Part shown: in pieces, positions 8,358 through 18,205 of the stretch
Layout of the letters: every line of letters starts with the position of its first letter
Position numbering within the stretch: the first letter of the stretch is position 1
Source of the DNA: Paraburkholderia lycopersici
GTDB lineage: Bacteria > Pseudomonadota > Gammaproteobacteria > Burkholderiales > Burkholderiaceae
Assembly: GCF_900096975.1 (NCBI RefSeq)
Contig: NZ_FMYQ01000008.1
Location: 1-64,000 of the forward strand
Reading direction: 5' to 3'
DNA: 64,000 nt
Program-made: the position numbers and the translations under genes
Notes under the pieces: model-generated
Told to the model about the DNA's origin: nothing
Databases searched by the model: none
Seen by the model: the letters and a program-made list of their open reading frames with translations, nothing else

Positions 8358-8372
8358 GGACACACGGTGTCC
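8358..8372. promoter_or_regulatory. Palindromic operator 3 (nuclease/helicase promoter)
   Basis: GGACA-cacgg-TGTCC, 50 bp before the start of the 8422 gene, has the same arms and the same 5-bp spacer as operators 1 and 2 but a different spacer sequence. That pattern is expected for a dimeric protein reading the arms. Confidence 0.6.
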
Positions 8373-8421
8373 CCATCCTCACGTATGGTGAGCAGTCTGC
8401 GCAAAACCAGATGGAGAAGAG

Positions 8422-11400
8422 ATGCTGCAACTTGGTGGGGTGAGAATCTATTCGGCGTCGGACCTGGTTTCCTTCCTTGAGTGTGAATACAGCACGACAC
8501 TCGCGCTGATTGACCTAGAGACGCCGCTGCCGCGAAACCCGGCTGACGAACAGCTTGCGCTCGTGCAGGAACGGGGACTCAAACACGAGAAAGCTTATCT
8601 CGCTGACCTGACAGCATCCGGCAAGTCCATCATCGACATCAACGCGGTTGCGGGCAAAGACATCCGGGCGCGCGTGGACGCGACGCTCAAGGCGATGCGC
8701 GCAGGCTACGACGTCATCTACCAGGCCGCCTTCCTCGACTCGAATCTTCTGGGCTATGCAGATTTTTTGGTAAAAGTTGCCAAGCCGTCCGACCTTGGGT
8801 GCTTCAGCTACGAAGCTTTCGACACGAAGCTCGCGCTTTCGTCGCGCGGCAAGTTCATCACGCAGCTTACCTTTTACTCGCACCTGCTCGCCAAGGCACA
8901 AGGCGTCTATCCGGAGCACATGGCGGTCGTTCTCGGCTCGAACAAGGCGACGACTTACCGCTGCACCGAATACCGCCACTGTTTCGATATGGCGCTGTCC
9001 CGCTTTCTGGCACGCGTGACAAATCATAAGGCTGCGAGCATCACCGCTGCCGCAGCCGAGACGTATCCTGACCCGTGCGACAAGTGCTCCCAGTGTCACT
9101 GGAGCCAGCTCTGCGATAAGCGCCGTGTAGCAGATGACCATCTGTCGCAGGTCGCGGGCATCACGCGCGTGCAGGTGCGCAAGCTTGTCAGTGCAGGCGT
9201 GCCTACGCTCGAAGCGCTTGCAACGATGCCGCCCGGCGCGTCTGTCTCCAATATTGCGGACGAGACGCTCGCGCGTTTGCGCTCGCAAGCGGAACTCCAG
9301 CGCCACTTCCGCAACACCGGAAAGCGCAAAGTCATTCTTCTCCGTAAAGCCAAGGAGGACACCCGACTTCGCGGATTCGAACGCCTGCCGGAACCGAGCC
9401 CTGGCGACATGTTCTTTGACATGGAAGGCAATCCGCTGGAGAGCGGCGGCCTTGAGTATCTGTTCGGGGTCTGGGAAGTCGACCGGCCGGGCGGATATTT
9501 TCGTGCGTTCTGGGCGCATAACCGCGCCGAAGAGAAGCTCGCGTTCGAAGCGTTCATGGACTACCTCGACGAGCGCCTGAAGAAGCACCCGGACGCGCAC
9601 ATTTATCATTACGCGCCTTACGAGCCGACCGCACTCAAAAAGCTGATGTCGGTGCACGGCACGCGCGAATCGTCCGTGGACAACCTTCTCCGGCAGGGCA
9701 AGCTCATCGACCTGTACGCAGTCGTGCGCGAGGCGCTGCGCGTATCCGAGTCGAGTTATTCCATCAAGTACGTTGAACGATTCTACCGCGGTGTTCGTGC
9801 GGGCGATGTCACGAATGCCGGCGCGAGTATCGTGTTTTACGAGCGCTGGAAAGCCCTGCGTGAAGACCCGGAACAGAAAGCTGGTGCGGACAAGCTGCTG
9901 CAGGACATTGCGGACTACAACCGCGACGACGTCGTATCGACGTACCAGCTCCTCGAGTGGTTGCTTTCGCTTCGGCCGACGCCGCTTCAATGGTCAAATC
10001 GCCGCGACGCGACCGCAGTTGCGGCAGCAGCTGCTGCCGTCAAGGAAGAAGTTCTTCAAGCTCAGCTGCTCGTCGAGTCGATTCTGAAGCCGCTGCCCGC
10101 CGATGAAAAGGACTGGACACCAGACCAGCAGTCCCGCGCACTTATCGCGCAGATGGTGTTTTTTCACCAGCGCGAAGCGAAGCCGGAGTGGTGGGCGGTG
10201 TTCGCACGAAAGGAGATGTCGGATGTTGAGCTCATCGAAGATGCGGAATGCCTCGGTGGCTTGACGCGAGATACCACGCGCACGCCCGAAGCGGTCAAAC
10301 GCTCAAAGCGCTACTTTTACAACGCACCACCGCAGGAGACCAAGCTGCGCAGTGACTCGCGCTGCATGGATGTGATGACGGGTAAAGGGCTGTCGAACCT
10401 GCTGGTCGACATGGACAGCCTGAGCGTCTCGTTCACCGCGACTTCGGAGCCGGAGAAGTTGTTGTCCATCGGACCGAACGGGCCCGTCGACACCACACAC
10501 CATCGCGCCGCGCTTGTTCACTTTGCGACGGACTTCCGCGACGGCGGGAAGAGTTACAGCGCCGTTCATGCGCTGTTGCGCCGTGAGCCGCCGCGAATCA
10601 AGGGCATCGCGCCTGGTTCCGCGCTTATCAATCAGAAAGCCGACCTGCTGACCCAGGTTATCAATGTCGTCAAGGGCATGGACGAAACGTGCCTGTTCCT
10701 GCAGGGACCGCCGGGCGCCGGCAAGACGTTCACCGGCTCGCACGTCATCCTCGACCTGCTGAAGCAGGGAAAGCGCGTGGGCGTCACGTCGAACAGCCAT
10801 CACGCCATCAACAATCTGCTACAAGCGGTGGAAACACGCGCGCACGCTGAGAAGTTCGTTTTCTCCGGCATGAAGAAGTCCACCGGCCCGGAATCGGAAC
10901 TGCAAGGCTCTATCATCATTGACGTGGCCGAAGACGATGACGTCTTCTACGGCGAGGCTGACCTTGTCGCCGGCACCTCGTGGCTTTTTGTGAAGGAAGA
11001 GATGCGCGACCAGCTCGACTACCTGTTTGTTGACGAAGCAGGGCAGATGGCGCTCGCGAACCTCGCAGCCGTTGGCATGTGCACGAGGAACATCGTGCTG
11101 CTCGGCGACCAGATGCAGCTCGCGCAGCCGAGCAAGGGCATGCATCCGGGCCGTTCCGGAGAGTCCTCACTCGATTATCTGCTCGATGGCGTTGCGACTA
11201 TCCCGTCGGACAAAGGCATCTTTCTTAAGACAACCTATCGCATGCACCCCGACGTCTGCGAATTCATCTCGGACGCCGTGTATGACAGTCGCCTGAAGCC
11301 AGCGCCTGGTACCTCCGCTCGCGTCGTGAATGCCCCCTTCGAAGGGCAGCGCGCCGCGCCGATGACGGGCATTCGCTTCATTCCCGTCCAGCATGACGGA

Positions 11401-11835
11401 AACGCGCAATCGAGCAAGGAAGAAGTACAGAAGGTGGTGAGCCTCGTCAACGAACTCCTTCAAGGGACGCGCGACGACGGCCGACGGATGGTTCCGATGA
11501 CGCTTGACGACATCCTGGTTGTGGCGCCGTACAACGTGCAAGTCAATGAGCTCAAACGGGCGCTGCCCGCAGGCGCTCGGGTCGGCACTGTCGACAAGTT
11601 CCAGGGACAGGAAGCGCACGTCGTCATTATGTCGATGGCGACTTCGAACGCGGAGTACCTCCCGCGCGACATCGAGTTTCTGTTCAGCAAGAATCGCCTG
11701 AATGTTGGAATCTCGCGGGCGAAGGCGCTTGCTATCCTGGTCGCTTGTCCCGACCTGCTCACCGTGCCGTGCTCAAAGCCGGAGCAGATGGCACTCGTCA
11801 ACACGCTGTGCGCGCTCGTGCAGTACTCGGACTGA
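8422..11835 (+). CDS. RecB-like nuclease fused to SF1 helicase (TM0106-type)
   Basis: This 1137-residue protein has the TM0106-family layout. Residues about 1-240 form a RecB-like nuclease region ending in Cys motifs (YPDPCDKCSQCHWSQLC) that resemble the iron-sulphur Cys cluster of AddB/Cas4-type nucleases. Residues about 330-510 form a ribonuclease-H-like exonuclease fold with FFDMEGNPL and YNRDDVVSTYQLLEWL. A superfamily-1 helicase follows, with Walker A GPPGAGKT near 762, Walker B LFVDEAGQM near 870, and TVDKFQGQEAHVVI plus NVGISRAK near the end. It should unwind and degrade DNA. It is a single-gene unit behind operator 3 and is therefore probably part of the WYL regulon. Family is sure; a defence role is inferred. 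Confidence 0.85.
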   Translation: MLQLGGVRIYSASDLVSFLECEYSTTLALIDLETPLPRNPADEQLALVQERGLKHEKAYLADLTASGKSIIDINAVAGKDIRARVDATLKAMRAGYDVIYQAAFLDSNLLGYADFLVKVAKPSDLGCFSYEAFDTKLALSSRGKFITQLTFYSHLLAKAQGVYPEHMAVVLGSNKATTYRCTEYRHCFDMALSRFLARVTNHKAASITAAAAETYPDPCDKCSQCHWSQLCDKRRVADDHLSQVAGITRVQVRKLVSAGVPTLEALATMPPGASVSNIADETLARLRSQAELQRHFRNTGKRKVILLRKAKEDTRLRGFERLPEPSPGDMFFDMEGNPLESGGLEYLFGVWEVDRPGGYFRAFWAHNRAEEKLAFEAFMDYLDERLKKHPDAHIYHYAPYEPTALKKLMSVHGTRESSVDNLLRQGKLIDLYAVVREALRVSESSYSIKYVERFYRGVRAGDVTNAGASIVFYERWKALREDPEQKAGADKLLQDIADYNRDDVVSTYQLLEWLLSLRPTPLQWSNRRDATAVAAAAAAVKEEVLQAQLLVESILKPLPADEKDWTPDQQSRALIAQMVFFHQREAKPEWWAVFARKEMSDVELIEDAECLGGLTRDTTRTPEAVKRSKRYFYNAPPQETKLRSDSRCMDVMTGKGLSNLLVDMDSLSVSFTATSEPEKLLSIGPNGPVDTTHHRAALVHFATDFRDGGKSYSAVHALLRREPPRIKGIAPGSALINQKADLLTQVINVVKGMDETCLFLQGPPGAGKTFTGSHVILDLLKQGKRVGVTSNSHHAINNLLQAVETRAHAEKFVFSGMKKSTGPESELQGSIIIDVAEDDDVFYGEADLVAGTSWLFVKEEMRDQLDYLFVDEAGQMALANLAAVGMCTRNIVLLGDQMQLAQPSKGMHPGRSGESSLDYLLDGVATIPSDKGIFLKTTYRMHPDVCEFISDAVYDSRLKPAPGTSARVVNAPFEGQRAAPMTGIRFIPVQHDGNAQSSKEEVQKVVSLVNELLQGTRDDGRRMVPMTLDDILVVAPYNVQVNELKRALPAGARVGTVDKFQGQEAHVVIMSMATSNAEYLPRDIEFLFSKNRLNVGISRAKALAILVACPDLLTVPCSKPEQMALVNTLCALVQYSD

Positions 11836-12010
11836 GGACGGTGGGGCAACCTGGCAAGGCGCGGGTGGTCGTCTGAGCGCGACCCAGGCGAAGCTTGATG
11901 CGCTGGATGACGCGACTGGCGCGATACCAGTCGCGCAGGCGAAGGACATGGTTGATGCGGCGCGGGTACCCGGGACGACGTAACGCGTTCAAGTTCACAT
12001 TGGTCCGCGC
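11836..12010. other. Post-helicase spacer with a 9-bp hairpin
   Basis: No credible gene. The stretch contains CGCGACTGG/CCAGTCGCG (11911-11935, 7-nt loop) and short Ala-rich frames that look like remnants of coding DNA. Confidence 0.4.
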
Positions 12011-12061
12011 GGGTGGTTGGTCTATGAAGCTGCAACAGCTTCATAGACCAACCACCCTTTT
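12011..12061. terminator. 22-bp perfect inverted repeat with 3-nt loop and T-run
   Basis: The arms at 12011-12032 and 12036-12057 are exact reverse complements (GGGTGGTTGGTCTATGAAGC plus TG), separated by CAA and followed by TTTT. It can terminate transcription from the 8422 gene on the plus strand. Its length and perfection exceed an ordinary terminator, and it overlaps the end of a small reverse-strand frame, so it may instead mark a recombination scar. Confidence 0.6.
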
Positions 12062-12217
12062 GAAGCCCGATATTCTCGCCGGGTTCTTTTTAGAGGGACG
12101 TCCTGAGTAGAGGACGTTGCGCTGCTCGGCGTGCTGCCGAAATGCAATCCGCAGCGCGCCGTCTTCAAGGAACCAGTCTCCAGCGACCAGGAAGCCAATA
12201 TCGAGCAGTCTGTTCAT
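12041..12217 (-). pseudogene. Possible GIY-YIG protein N-terminal remnant
   Basis: The 58-residue reverse frame MNRLLDIGFLVAGDWFLEDG...HAEQRNVLYSG resembles the lead-in of some GIY-YIG nuclease proteins, in which an LLDxGF start is followed by a KNVLYAFV strand. Everything after NVLY, including the GIY-YIG catalytic part, is replaced by a short unrelated tail that ends within the 22-bp palindrome. I regard it as a truncated fragment; the family assignment is weak. Confidence 0.35.
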
Positions 12218-12638
12218 CAGGTCTCACACAGTTCTGTACGAGGGATGCATAGTGTACGTAGCTCTGTTCATGTGCGATAGCGCCACGTAGTTGCTATTGG
12301 ATTCTGGCATGCCACAAGATGCCGGAGGACTTTGGGCGTATGCGCCTTGCGCTGTGGGCTAATCAAATGGCAGAAATCGACCGATTTGCGGCGCTAACTT
12401 TGGCGTAAACTTGATGCGTTAAGGTATCCTCGGACTCATCAACCGTACATGCAATGCCGATAAGTCTCCGCGCATTTTTGGTGAACTTGAACTGCGTAAA
12501 TGGTTCCAGACACTGCTTGAACGTTCGACCATCAAGCTAGAAGTCTTGTCGTCCACCGCAATTCGCCTTCAATTGTCGGCGCATCCTGCACCAAATGAGT
12601 TGAATCCGATTATCGAAAAAGCCTAAACGGAGAAAATA
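12218..12638. other. Spacer with a C-terminal coding scrap (12423-12626)
   Basis: No complete gene. From 12423 a 67-codon open stretch without a start codon reads GILGLINRTCNADKSPRIFG...LNPIIEKA and stops at 12626, just before the YhaO-like gene. It looks like the 3' end of a deleted gene of unknown type. The rest of the stretch shows nothing I recognise. Confidence 0.4.
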
Positions 12639-13895
12639 TTGAGATTCATCCATGCGGCAGACATACATCTCGACAGCCCCCTCATCGGCTTGAGCGCATA
12701 TCAGGATGCCCCGGCAGACCTCCTGCGAGGGGCAACGCGCGCCGCGTTTACCAACCTGGTCAGTGAGGCTATCGAGCTGCAGGTCGACTTCATGATTATT
12801 GCGGGCGACTTATACGACGGACCGTGGAAAGACCACAACACAGGCATCTACTTTTCCAAGGAAATGGGACGCCTGAAGAAAGCGAATATTCCGGTGTATC
12901 TCCTCTACGGCAATCACGACGCCGAAAGCGAGATGACCAAGCAACTACAGTTACCGGACAACGTCTACGGATTTGGGACCAGAAAGTGTTCGACCTTCCG
13001 CATCGAGCACCTTAAGGTGGCATTGCACGGTCGAAGCTTCAAAGACGCCGCGACGTATGAAAACCTAGTCACGACCTATCCCGCGCCCGAACCCGGCATG
13101 TTCAACATTGGGGTGCTGCATACGGCACTTGAAGGAAATTCGGCGCACGCACCCTATGCTCCCTGCAGTTTGGATGAGTTGCATGCCATGAGCTACGACT
13201 ACTGGGCCTTGGGTCATGTGCACGAGCATCGTGTTTGGGAGGGGCCTTCGACTATCGTGTTTCCTGGCAATCTCCAGGGGCGGCACATTCGGGAAACGGG
13301 GGCCAAGGGTGCTGTTCTGGTGAGCGTGGATAGCACAGGCCAGCGAACGCTTGAACGCCTGTATGTTGACGTTTTACGGTGGCACGACCTGGTCGTGGAT
13401 GTCTCCGCATGCGAATCGCTGGCTGTGGCCATCCGAACTGTCGAACGCGAGCTGACCCAATTTCTGGATAACGCCAGCGGTAGCCTGACCTATGCCATGA
13501 GGGTGACGTTGGTTGGCAAAACGGCCGCGCACGGAGACCTGTTCGGGGAAGAGGCCCAACTCCGCCAGGAAGTGCTGGGGGTCGCTGCAGCGCTGGCACC
13601 CGAACGGTTGTGGATTGAAAAAGTGCGGGTTCGAACCGCCATGAAAAATGACGGGGAGACCATTAAGGCACGACACGACGCATTGTCTGACCTCAGTGAA
13701 TTGCTGGCGACTGCCGAGGGCGACGAAGATTTCTTGAAAGCGCTTCAGGCGGACCTGCTCGGCCTGGTGACCAAGGCACCGTCTGAGCTGCAACAGATGA
13801 TTGCTTACTTTCCGGAAATCAAATCAGGGAATCTGAGCGCACTGGTCAATGAGGCGCGTGCAGGTCTGCTGGCCCATCTTGAGAAGACGGAGTAA
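12639..13895 (+). CDS. yhaO: SbcD/YhaO-like metallophosphoesterase (Mre11-type nuclease)
   Basis: The 418-residue protein has all Mre11/SbcD phosphoesterase motifs: HAADIHLDSPL at residue 5, IAGDLYDG near 53, LYGNHDA near 88, VLHTAL near 158 and ALGHVHEH near 190, which bind two manganese ions. The start is TTG at 12639, behind CGGAGA, because the HAADIHLD motif must lie close to the N-terminus. With the YhaN-like ATPase that starts 5 bp after its stop it should form an Mre11-Rad50-type complex processing DNA ends. YhaO/YhaN pairs exist as housekeeping genes, but the location between defence genes suggests a cargo role. The partner is frameshifted. Confidence 0.85.
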   Translation: MRFIHAADIHLDSPLIGLSAYQDAPADLLRGATRAAFTNLVSEAIELQVDFMIIAGDLYDGPWKDHNTGIYFSKEMGRLKKANIPVYLLYGNHDAESEMTKQLQLPDNVYGFGTRKCSTFRIEHLKVALHGRSFKDAATYENLVTTYPAPEPGMFNIGVLHTALEGNSAHAPYAPCSLDELHAMSYDYWALGHVHEHRVWEGPSTIVFPGNLQGRHIRETGAKGAVLVSVDSTGQRTLERLYVDVLRWHDLVVDVSACESLAVAIRTVERELTQFLDNASGSLTYAMRVTLVGKTAAHGDLFGEEAQLRQEVLGVAAALAPERLWIEKVRVRTAMKNDGETIKARHDALSDLSELLATAEGDEDFLKALQADLLGLVTKAPSELQQMIAYFPEIKSGNLSALVNEARAGLLAHLEKTE

Positions 13896-13900
13896 CGGCT

Positions 13901-16900
13901 ATGCGCTTCCAACGACTCGACCTGCTCAAGTTCGGCAAGTTCTCTGAACGGTCTCTTGAGTTCCGCGGCTCGACAACTGACTTTCATCTTATCGTCGGTC
14001 CGAACGAGGCCGGCAAATCGACGCTGAGAGCAGCGATTCTCGACCTACTCTTTGGCATTCCAGTGCGCTCACCGCACGGGTTCTTACATCCGTTGAACGA
14101 ACTCAAGTTGGGTGCCTCTGTAAGCAATGGCGAGACGTCACTGGACTTCGTCCGAATCAAGGCCCAACGGCAGACGCTCAGAACGCCAGCAGACGGTGTG
14201 CTGCCTGATTTGGCACTTGAGCCATTTTTGGGCGGTATTGACAGAGACTTTTTTGACCGCATGTTCGGTCTTGACCACTTCCGACTGGTTGAGGGCGGCA
14301 ATGACATCCTGAATGCCGAAAGTGACATCGGCCGAATCCTGTTCCAGTCTGCTGCAGGGGTGGCGAGCCTGGGAACAGTGCGAGACCAACTGGCCACAGA
14401 AGCCGACAAGCTTTGGGCGCCCCGAAAATCGGCTGAGCGCGCTTACTATGCCGCTGCTGACCAACTTGAGCAGGCGAATAGCGCTCTCAAGAAAGCCTCG
14501 GTTCGCACGAAGGTCTGGGCCGAAGCAAACAGCGCCGTCGAGACGTTACGAGAATCTCTGGAGGCAGCACGGACTAGTTGGCGCGAACTCGATATGCGTC
14601 GAGCGCGGCTCGAACGAGTGCGCCGACTGGCACCGCTTATTGACGCGCTCGGTCAAAACGATTCTGCCCTGGAACTCCTTAAAGAAGCGACCGACCTGCC
14701 GGAAGATGCGGCTCAAGCGCTGAGCCAGGCAGAACGCGACATCGCTCGCGCGGAAGCCGTGTTGAAGATTCGCAAGGGCGAGGTGACTGCCGCCAGGGAA
14801 TCGCTGTCGGCGATTTCCGTGGATGAATTCCTGCTGAGCGCCGAGCAGCGCATTGCCGCACTGGAGGCGCGACGCGTCCGGTACGAGCCATACGCAAGGG
14901 ACATCGAACGACGAAAAAGCGAAATTCAGGCGCTTCAGGGGCAAGTCCGCCGCGCCTGTCTCCAATTGAAATGGGCCTACGACTCAGAAGAAGACTTGCT
15001 GCTCAAGCTGCCGTCGTTGTTGATTCGTCGCAAGCTAGGAGACCTTGCGAGGAAAGCCAGTGGGATTGAACAATCCCTCAAGGCAGCGGACTCATCTGAG
15101 CGGACAAAGAAGGCCGATATTGAGTCGCTTGAAGCCCAATTGGGCGGTTTGTCCGAGGTCAAGGTAACAGCTGGCCTACGGGCGGCTTTGCGCAGGGCGC
15201 AATCCTTGGGTGACCTCGCACAGGTTCAGGAAAGGCAACGTGTCCAGGTCGAAAAAGCTGAGACCGGGCTTGAGACGGCCTTGCGAGCGCTGGGCATTTG
15301 GCGCATGGACATTGAGGGCCTGTCAAAGCTTCAGCTCCCATCCGGAGAGGCTATCGCACACCGACTGCGTGAACGGCAGAATCTCGACGTTCAGGTCAAG
15401 TCGCTGTCCGAGGACCTGTCCGAGCAAATTTCTGCTGTCGGGGAAGCCGAGCTTCGGGTCAATCAATTCACGGAACTGAGACATCCGACCACCTATGCGA
15501 TGGTGGAACAAGCGCGAGCTGAGCGCGACGAGAAATGGGGGGCCGTCAAACAACGGGCAGACGATTTTGAGACTGACGCCGAACAGTTCGAATCGGCGAT
15601 GCATAATGCAGATGCGCTGGCGGATACGCATTTGAGTAACGTCGAAGATGTGACGGAACTTCAATCGCACAAAGATGAGCTCGAAAGACAGCAACATGCC
15701 CAAACCCGCCTTGAGCGCCAGTTGGAAACAGCAAAAGGGCAACTGGACACTTTCTCTTCCGAATGGGGTGCCCTAACCGCGGCAGCGGGCCTCGACGGTC
15801 TGCCGCTTGATGATGCATTAGACTGGATTCGCAAGAAGGACGTCGCGGTTGAGCGCGGTCAAGCGCTTCTTGAAGCCCAGAAGGACTCTCAGTCCGCGTT
15901 GAATGCCATAGCGGACGCGACTCAGGAGCTGTTCACGGTCCTTGAGGAGAACGGGGTTGCCCCGGTGAGCGCTGAGAACTTGAGCGCGCTGTGCATTCAA
16001 GCCGAGCATCTTATTTCTGAAGCGGATGGCGTCAAAGGGCGTCGGGACACACTGAACGGTCAATTGGTCACGGCCCGCCAAATCTACGTGGCGCTCCAAG
16101 ATGACTTGGTCGCGGCCAGAAGGGAGACGGCCTCGTGGGCTGACGATTGGGCTTCCACACTGTCGAATGCTGGACTGGACGCTGCCTACGATACCGGGAC
16201 TGTCGAAGGCGCCTTGGAACTGATTGGCGAAATCGAGGAAAAGGCACGCAAGGTTTGCCAGATTCAGGCGGAGCGCATCGATACGATGAACGCTGACCTC
16301 GCCTTGTTTGCCGAGGATGTTGACGCGTTGTGCGGCGCTATTGCCGTGCCCCTAGACGGCCAGGAGCCTGCGGAGGCGGTGCAACAACTTGTCATCAAGG
16401 TGCGGCAGGCCAATGAAGCGCGAGGTGAACGAGAGAGGCTAGCCGCTGCGCTGCGAGCGGCGGAACAGCACGTTGCCGAGTTGGAAACTCGCCAAGCAAG
16501 AGGCAGAGGCCGTTGTTGAGCCTTTGAAGACGCGGGCCGGCGTATCTACGCGCGAGGCTTTGGCTGAAAGCATCGCTCAATCCGATGAAAAGCGTCGATT
16601 GCTGGAGGAAGCCTCCCGACTAAGGCGCGACCTGACAGCGGGCGGGGATGGCCAATCGAGACAAGACGTTGAGGCTGAGATTGCAGCGGCCAACTTGCCG
16701 GAGATTGCCACGGAGATTGCCGCGCTGTCCGGCGACCTTAAGACTGTCGTCGAGCGCCAGGGAGTGCTATCCGCAGAACTGGCGACCGCAGAGTCCACAT
16801 TGACGGCGATTGGCGGCTCGGACGCGGCGGCGCAGGCAGAGGGTCAGCGGCAAGAGGCCTTGTCGAAGATGGCCGATGCGGCCGAGCGCTACGTGAAGGT

Positions 16901-17360
16901 GTTCGCTGCTGCCCGATTGTTGCGCTGGTCCATTGACCGCTATCGTCAGGATAAGCAAGGCCCGATGCTGGCCAAGGCCAGCACAATATTTGCGGAGCTG
17001 ACCCAGGGTTCCTTTGAGCGCTTGGTCGTGGACTTCGACAAGCAACCCATGGTGCTGGAGGGGCGCCGGCCCGACGGCAAGCATGTGGGTATCTCGGGGA
17101 TGAGCGATGGCACCCGAGACCAGCTATTCCTGGCGCTACGCTTGGCCGCTTTGGAAATTCGCCTGGAGCAGGCGCCCAAGCTGCCCTTCATAGCAGACGA
17201 CCTGTTCATCAACTATGACGATGCGCGGTCGGCTGCGGGCCTGCGGTCATTGGCGTCCCTTGCCAAACAGACCCAGGTGATTTTTCTGACCCACCACCAT
17301 CACATGGAAGCACTCGCTCGAGATACATTGGGCGATGCCATCAATGTCGTGCACCTGTAA
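13901..17360 (+). pseudogene. yhaN: YhaN/Rad50-like SMC-type ATPase, split by a frameshift
   Basis: The first frame (13901-16519) has the YhaN N-terminal ATPase half, with VGPNEAGKSTLRAAI (Walker A, residues 33-40), followed by about 750 residues of coiled coil. It ends at a stop just after ETRQARGRGRC. The protein continues in the +1 frame from about 16495 (QEAEAVVEPLKTRAGVSTREALAES) to 17360, including the signature-like GISGMSDGTRDQLFLALRLAAL and Walker B PFIADDLFINYDD. Removing one base around 16488-16500 would restore a single protein of about 1150 residues. Either the gene is inactivated or the assembly has a one-base error. It is translationally paired with the YhaO-like gene. Confidence 0.8.
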
Positions 17361-17371
17361 TCAACGACCTA

Positions 17372-17635
17372 TCAGCTTTCGGGTATCGGTTCTGGCGCGA
17401 CATCGGTTACGCGGTTGGGGCACTGATGGCGGGAATCGTTGCGGACCATTACGGGTTCAGTGCCGCAATCCTGTCCGTTGCCGCACTGACCGTTTTTTTT
17501 GGCCTCGTGGTTGCGTTGTGTATGCAAGAGCCTCGTTTGCTCGATTCCTCGCGTGTCGTCTCCAAAGGCACTGCTGCGGAAGATGCGTCTGCGCATTCCG
17601 ACGAAACCACTAGAGGCGCTGAAATCAAACCATGA
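17372..17635 (+). pseudogene. MFS transporter C-terminal remnant
   Basis: The open frame SAFGYRFWRDIGYAVGALMAGIVADHYG, then AAILSVAALTVFFGLVVALCM, is the last two membrane helices of a major-facilitator transporter, with the WRDxGYAxGAL motif common near helix 11. No start or upstream helices remain; it begins 12 bp after the YhaN-like stop. The fragment is evidence of a deletion or insertion junction at about 17360-17372. Confidence 0.65.
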
Positions 17636-17863
17636 GCGAATCTAGCAAAGAATAATTTGTCGAGTCACGGTACTTGCGAAACACCTCAGCACGTGGCGAC
17701 TCAGTGGTCGTCGTCAATGTCTGGTCTCCGAAGGATTATGACCGTCGTTTCGGTCGCGTTGGACAGAGCGTCGTGCCGCTGAGCGACAAGTTCTGGATAC
17801 GTCAAGCTGAATGGTGCCGCCCAACATTCTGGTCGCGATGGTGTTTGGCGGTTGGGAACTCAA

Positions 17864-18205
17864 TCAACGGACGTCAGCGTGCACGACTTTGCTCGTGGCT
17901 AATCGGCTGCCGGCGAACGGGTCTTGATTCCAATCTACATTTGAACGTTTCGGCGCATCCTGTTGGCGCGATACCTCAACGACGAAATGTTCGAGTGATT
18001 GGCCTGCACTGGTCGCCTTGACGACCCATTGAGGGGCTGCGCCGTGGCCATCCCAACTGTTCCCCGCAGCGTCGCGATATTTCACGGCATTGAGTCGACG
18101 CTGGTCCTCGGCGATTGAGGCTGCAATGGCCTCTGGGGTGATATCGAACTCGGCCATTCTGCGTTGCAGGTAGGCGACGATGCTATCTCGCTTTCTTTCA
18201 TCCAT
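17864..18205 (-). CDS. H-NS-family DNA-binding protein
   Basis: The C-terminal half carries KYRDAAGNSWDGHGAAPQWVV, the recognisable H-NS DNA-binding loop (consensus WxGxGRxPxW), here with Ala where the usual Arg of the AT-hook-like loop sits. The N-terminal ~45 residues (MDERKRDSIVAYLQRRMAEFDITPEAIAAS) are helical and would dimerise. ATG at 18205 gives 113 residues and is preferred over two upstream in-frame ATGs because a GGAG lies about 12 bp before it. H-NS proteins silence foreign DNA; an island-coded copy may keep the cargo quiet. The ~25 residues after the domain look like run-on sequence. Confidence 0.65.
   Translation of the reverse strand: MDERKRDSIVAYLQRRMAEFDITPEAIAASIAEDQRRLNAVKYRDAAGNSWDGHGAAPQWVVKATSAGQSLEHFVVEVSRQQDAPKRSNVDWNQDPFAGSRLATSKVVHADVR

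Noticed and set aside
8515..9990. 491-codon reverse frame inside the nuclease-helicase gene
   Set aside because: Shadow of a real gene with clear motifs on the plus strand; composition is Arg/Val-rich without a domain.
17674..18021. 115-codon plus frame after the MFS scrap
   Set aside because: Only the first 30 residues look protein-like, and it overlaps the H-NS-like gene on the other strand; no family found.
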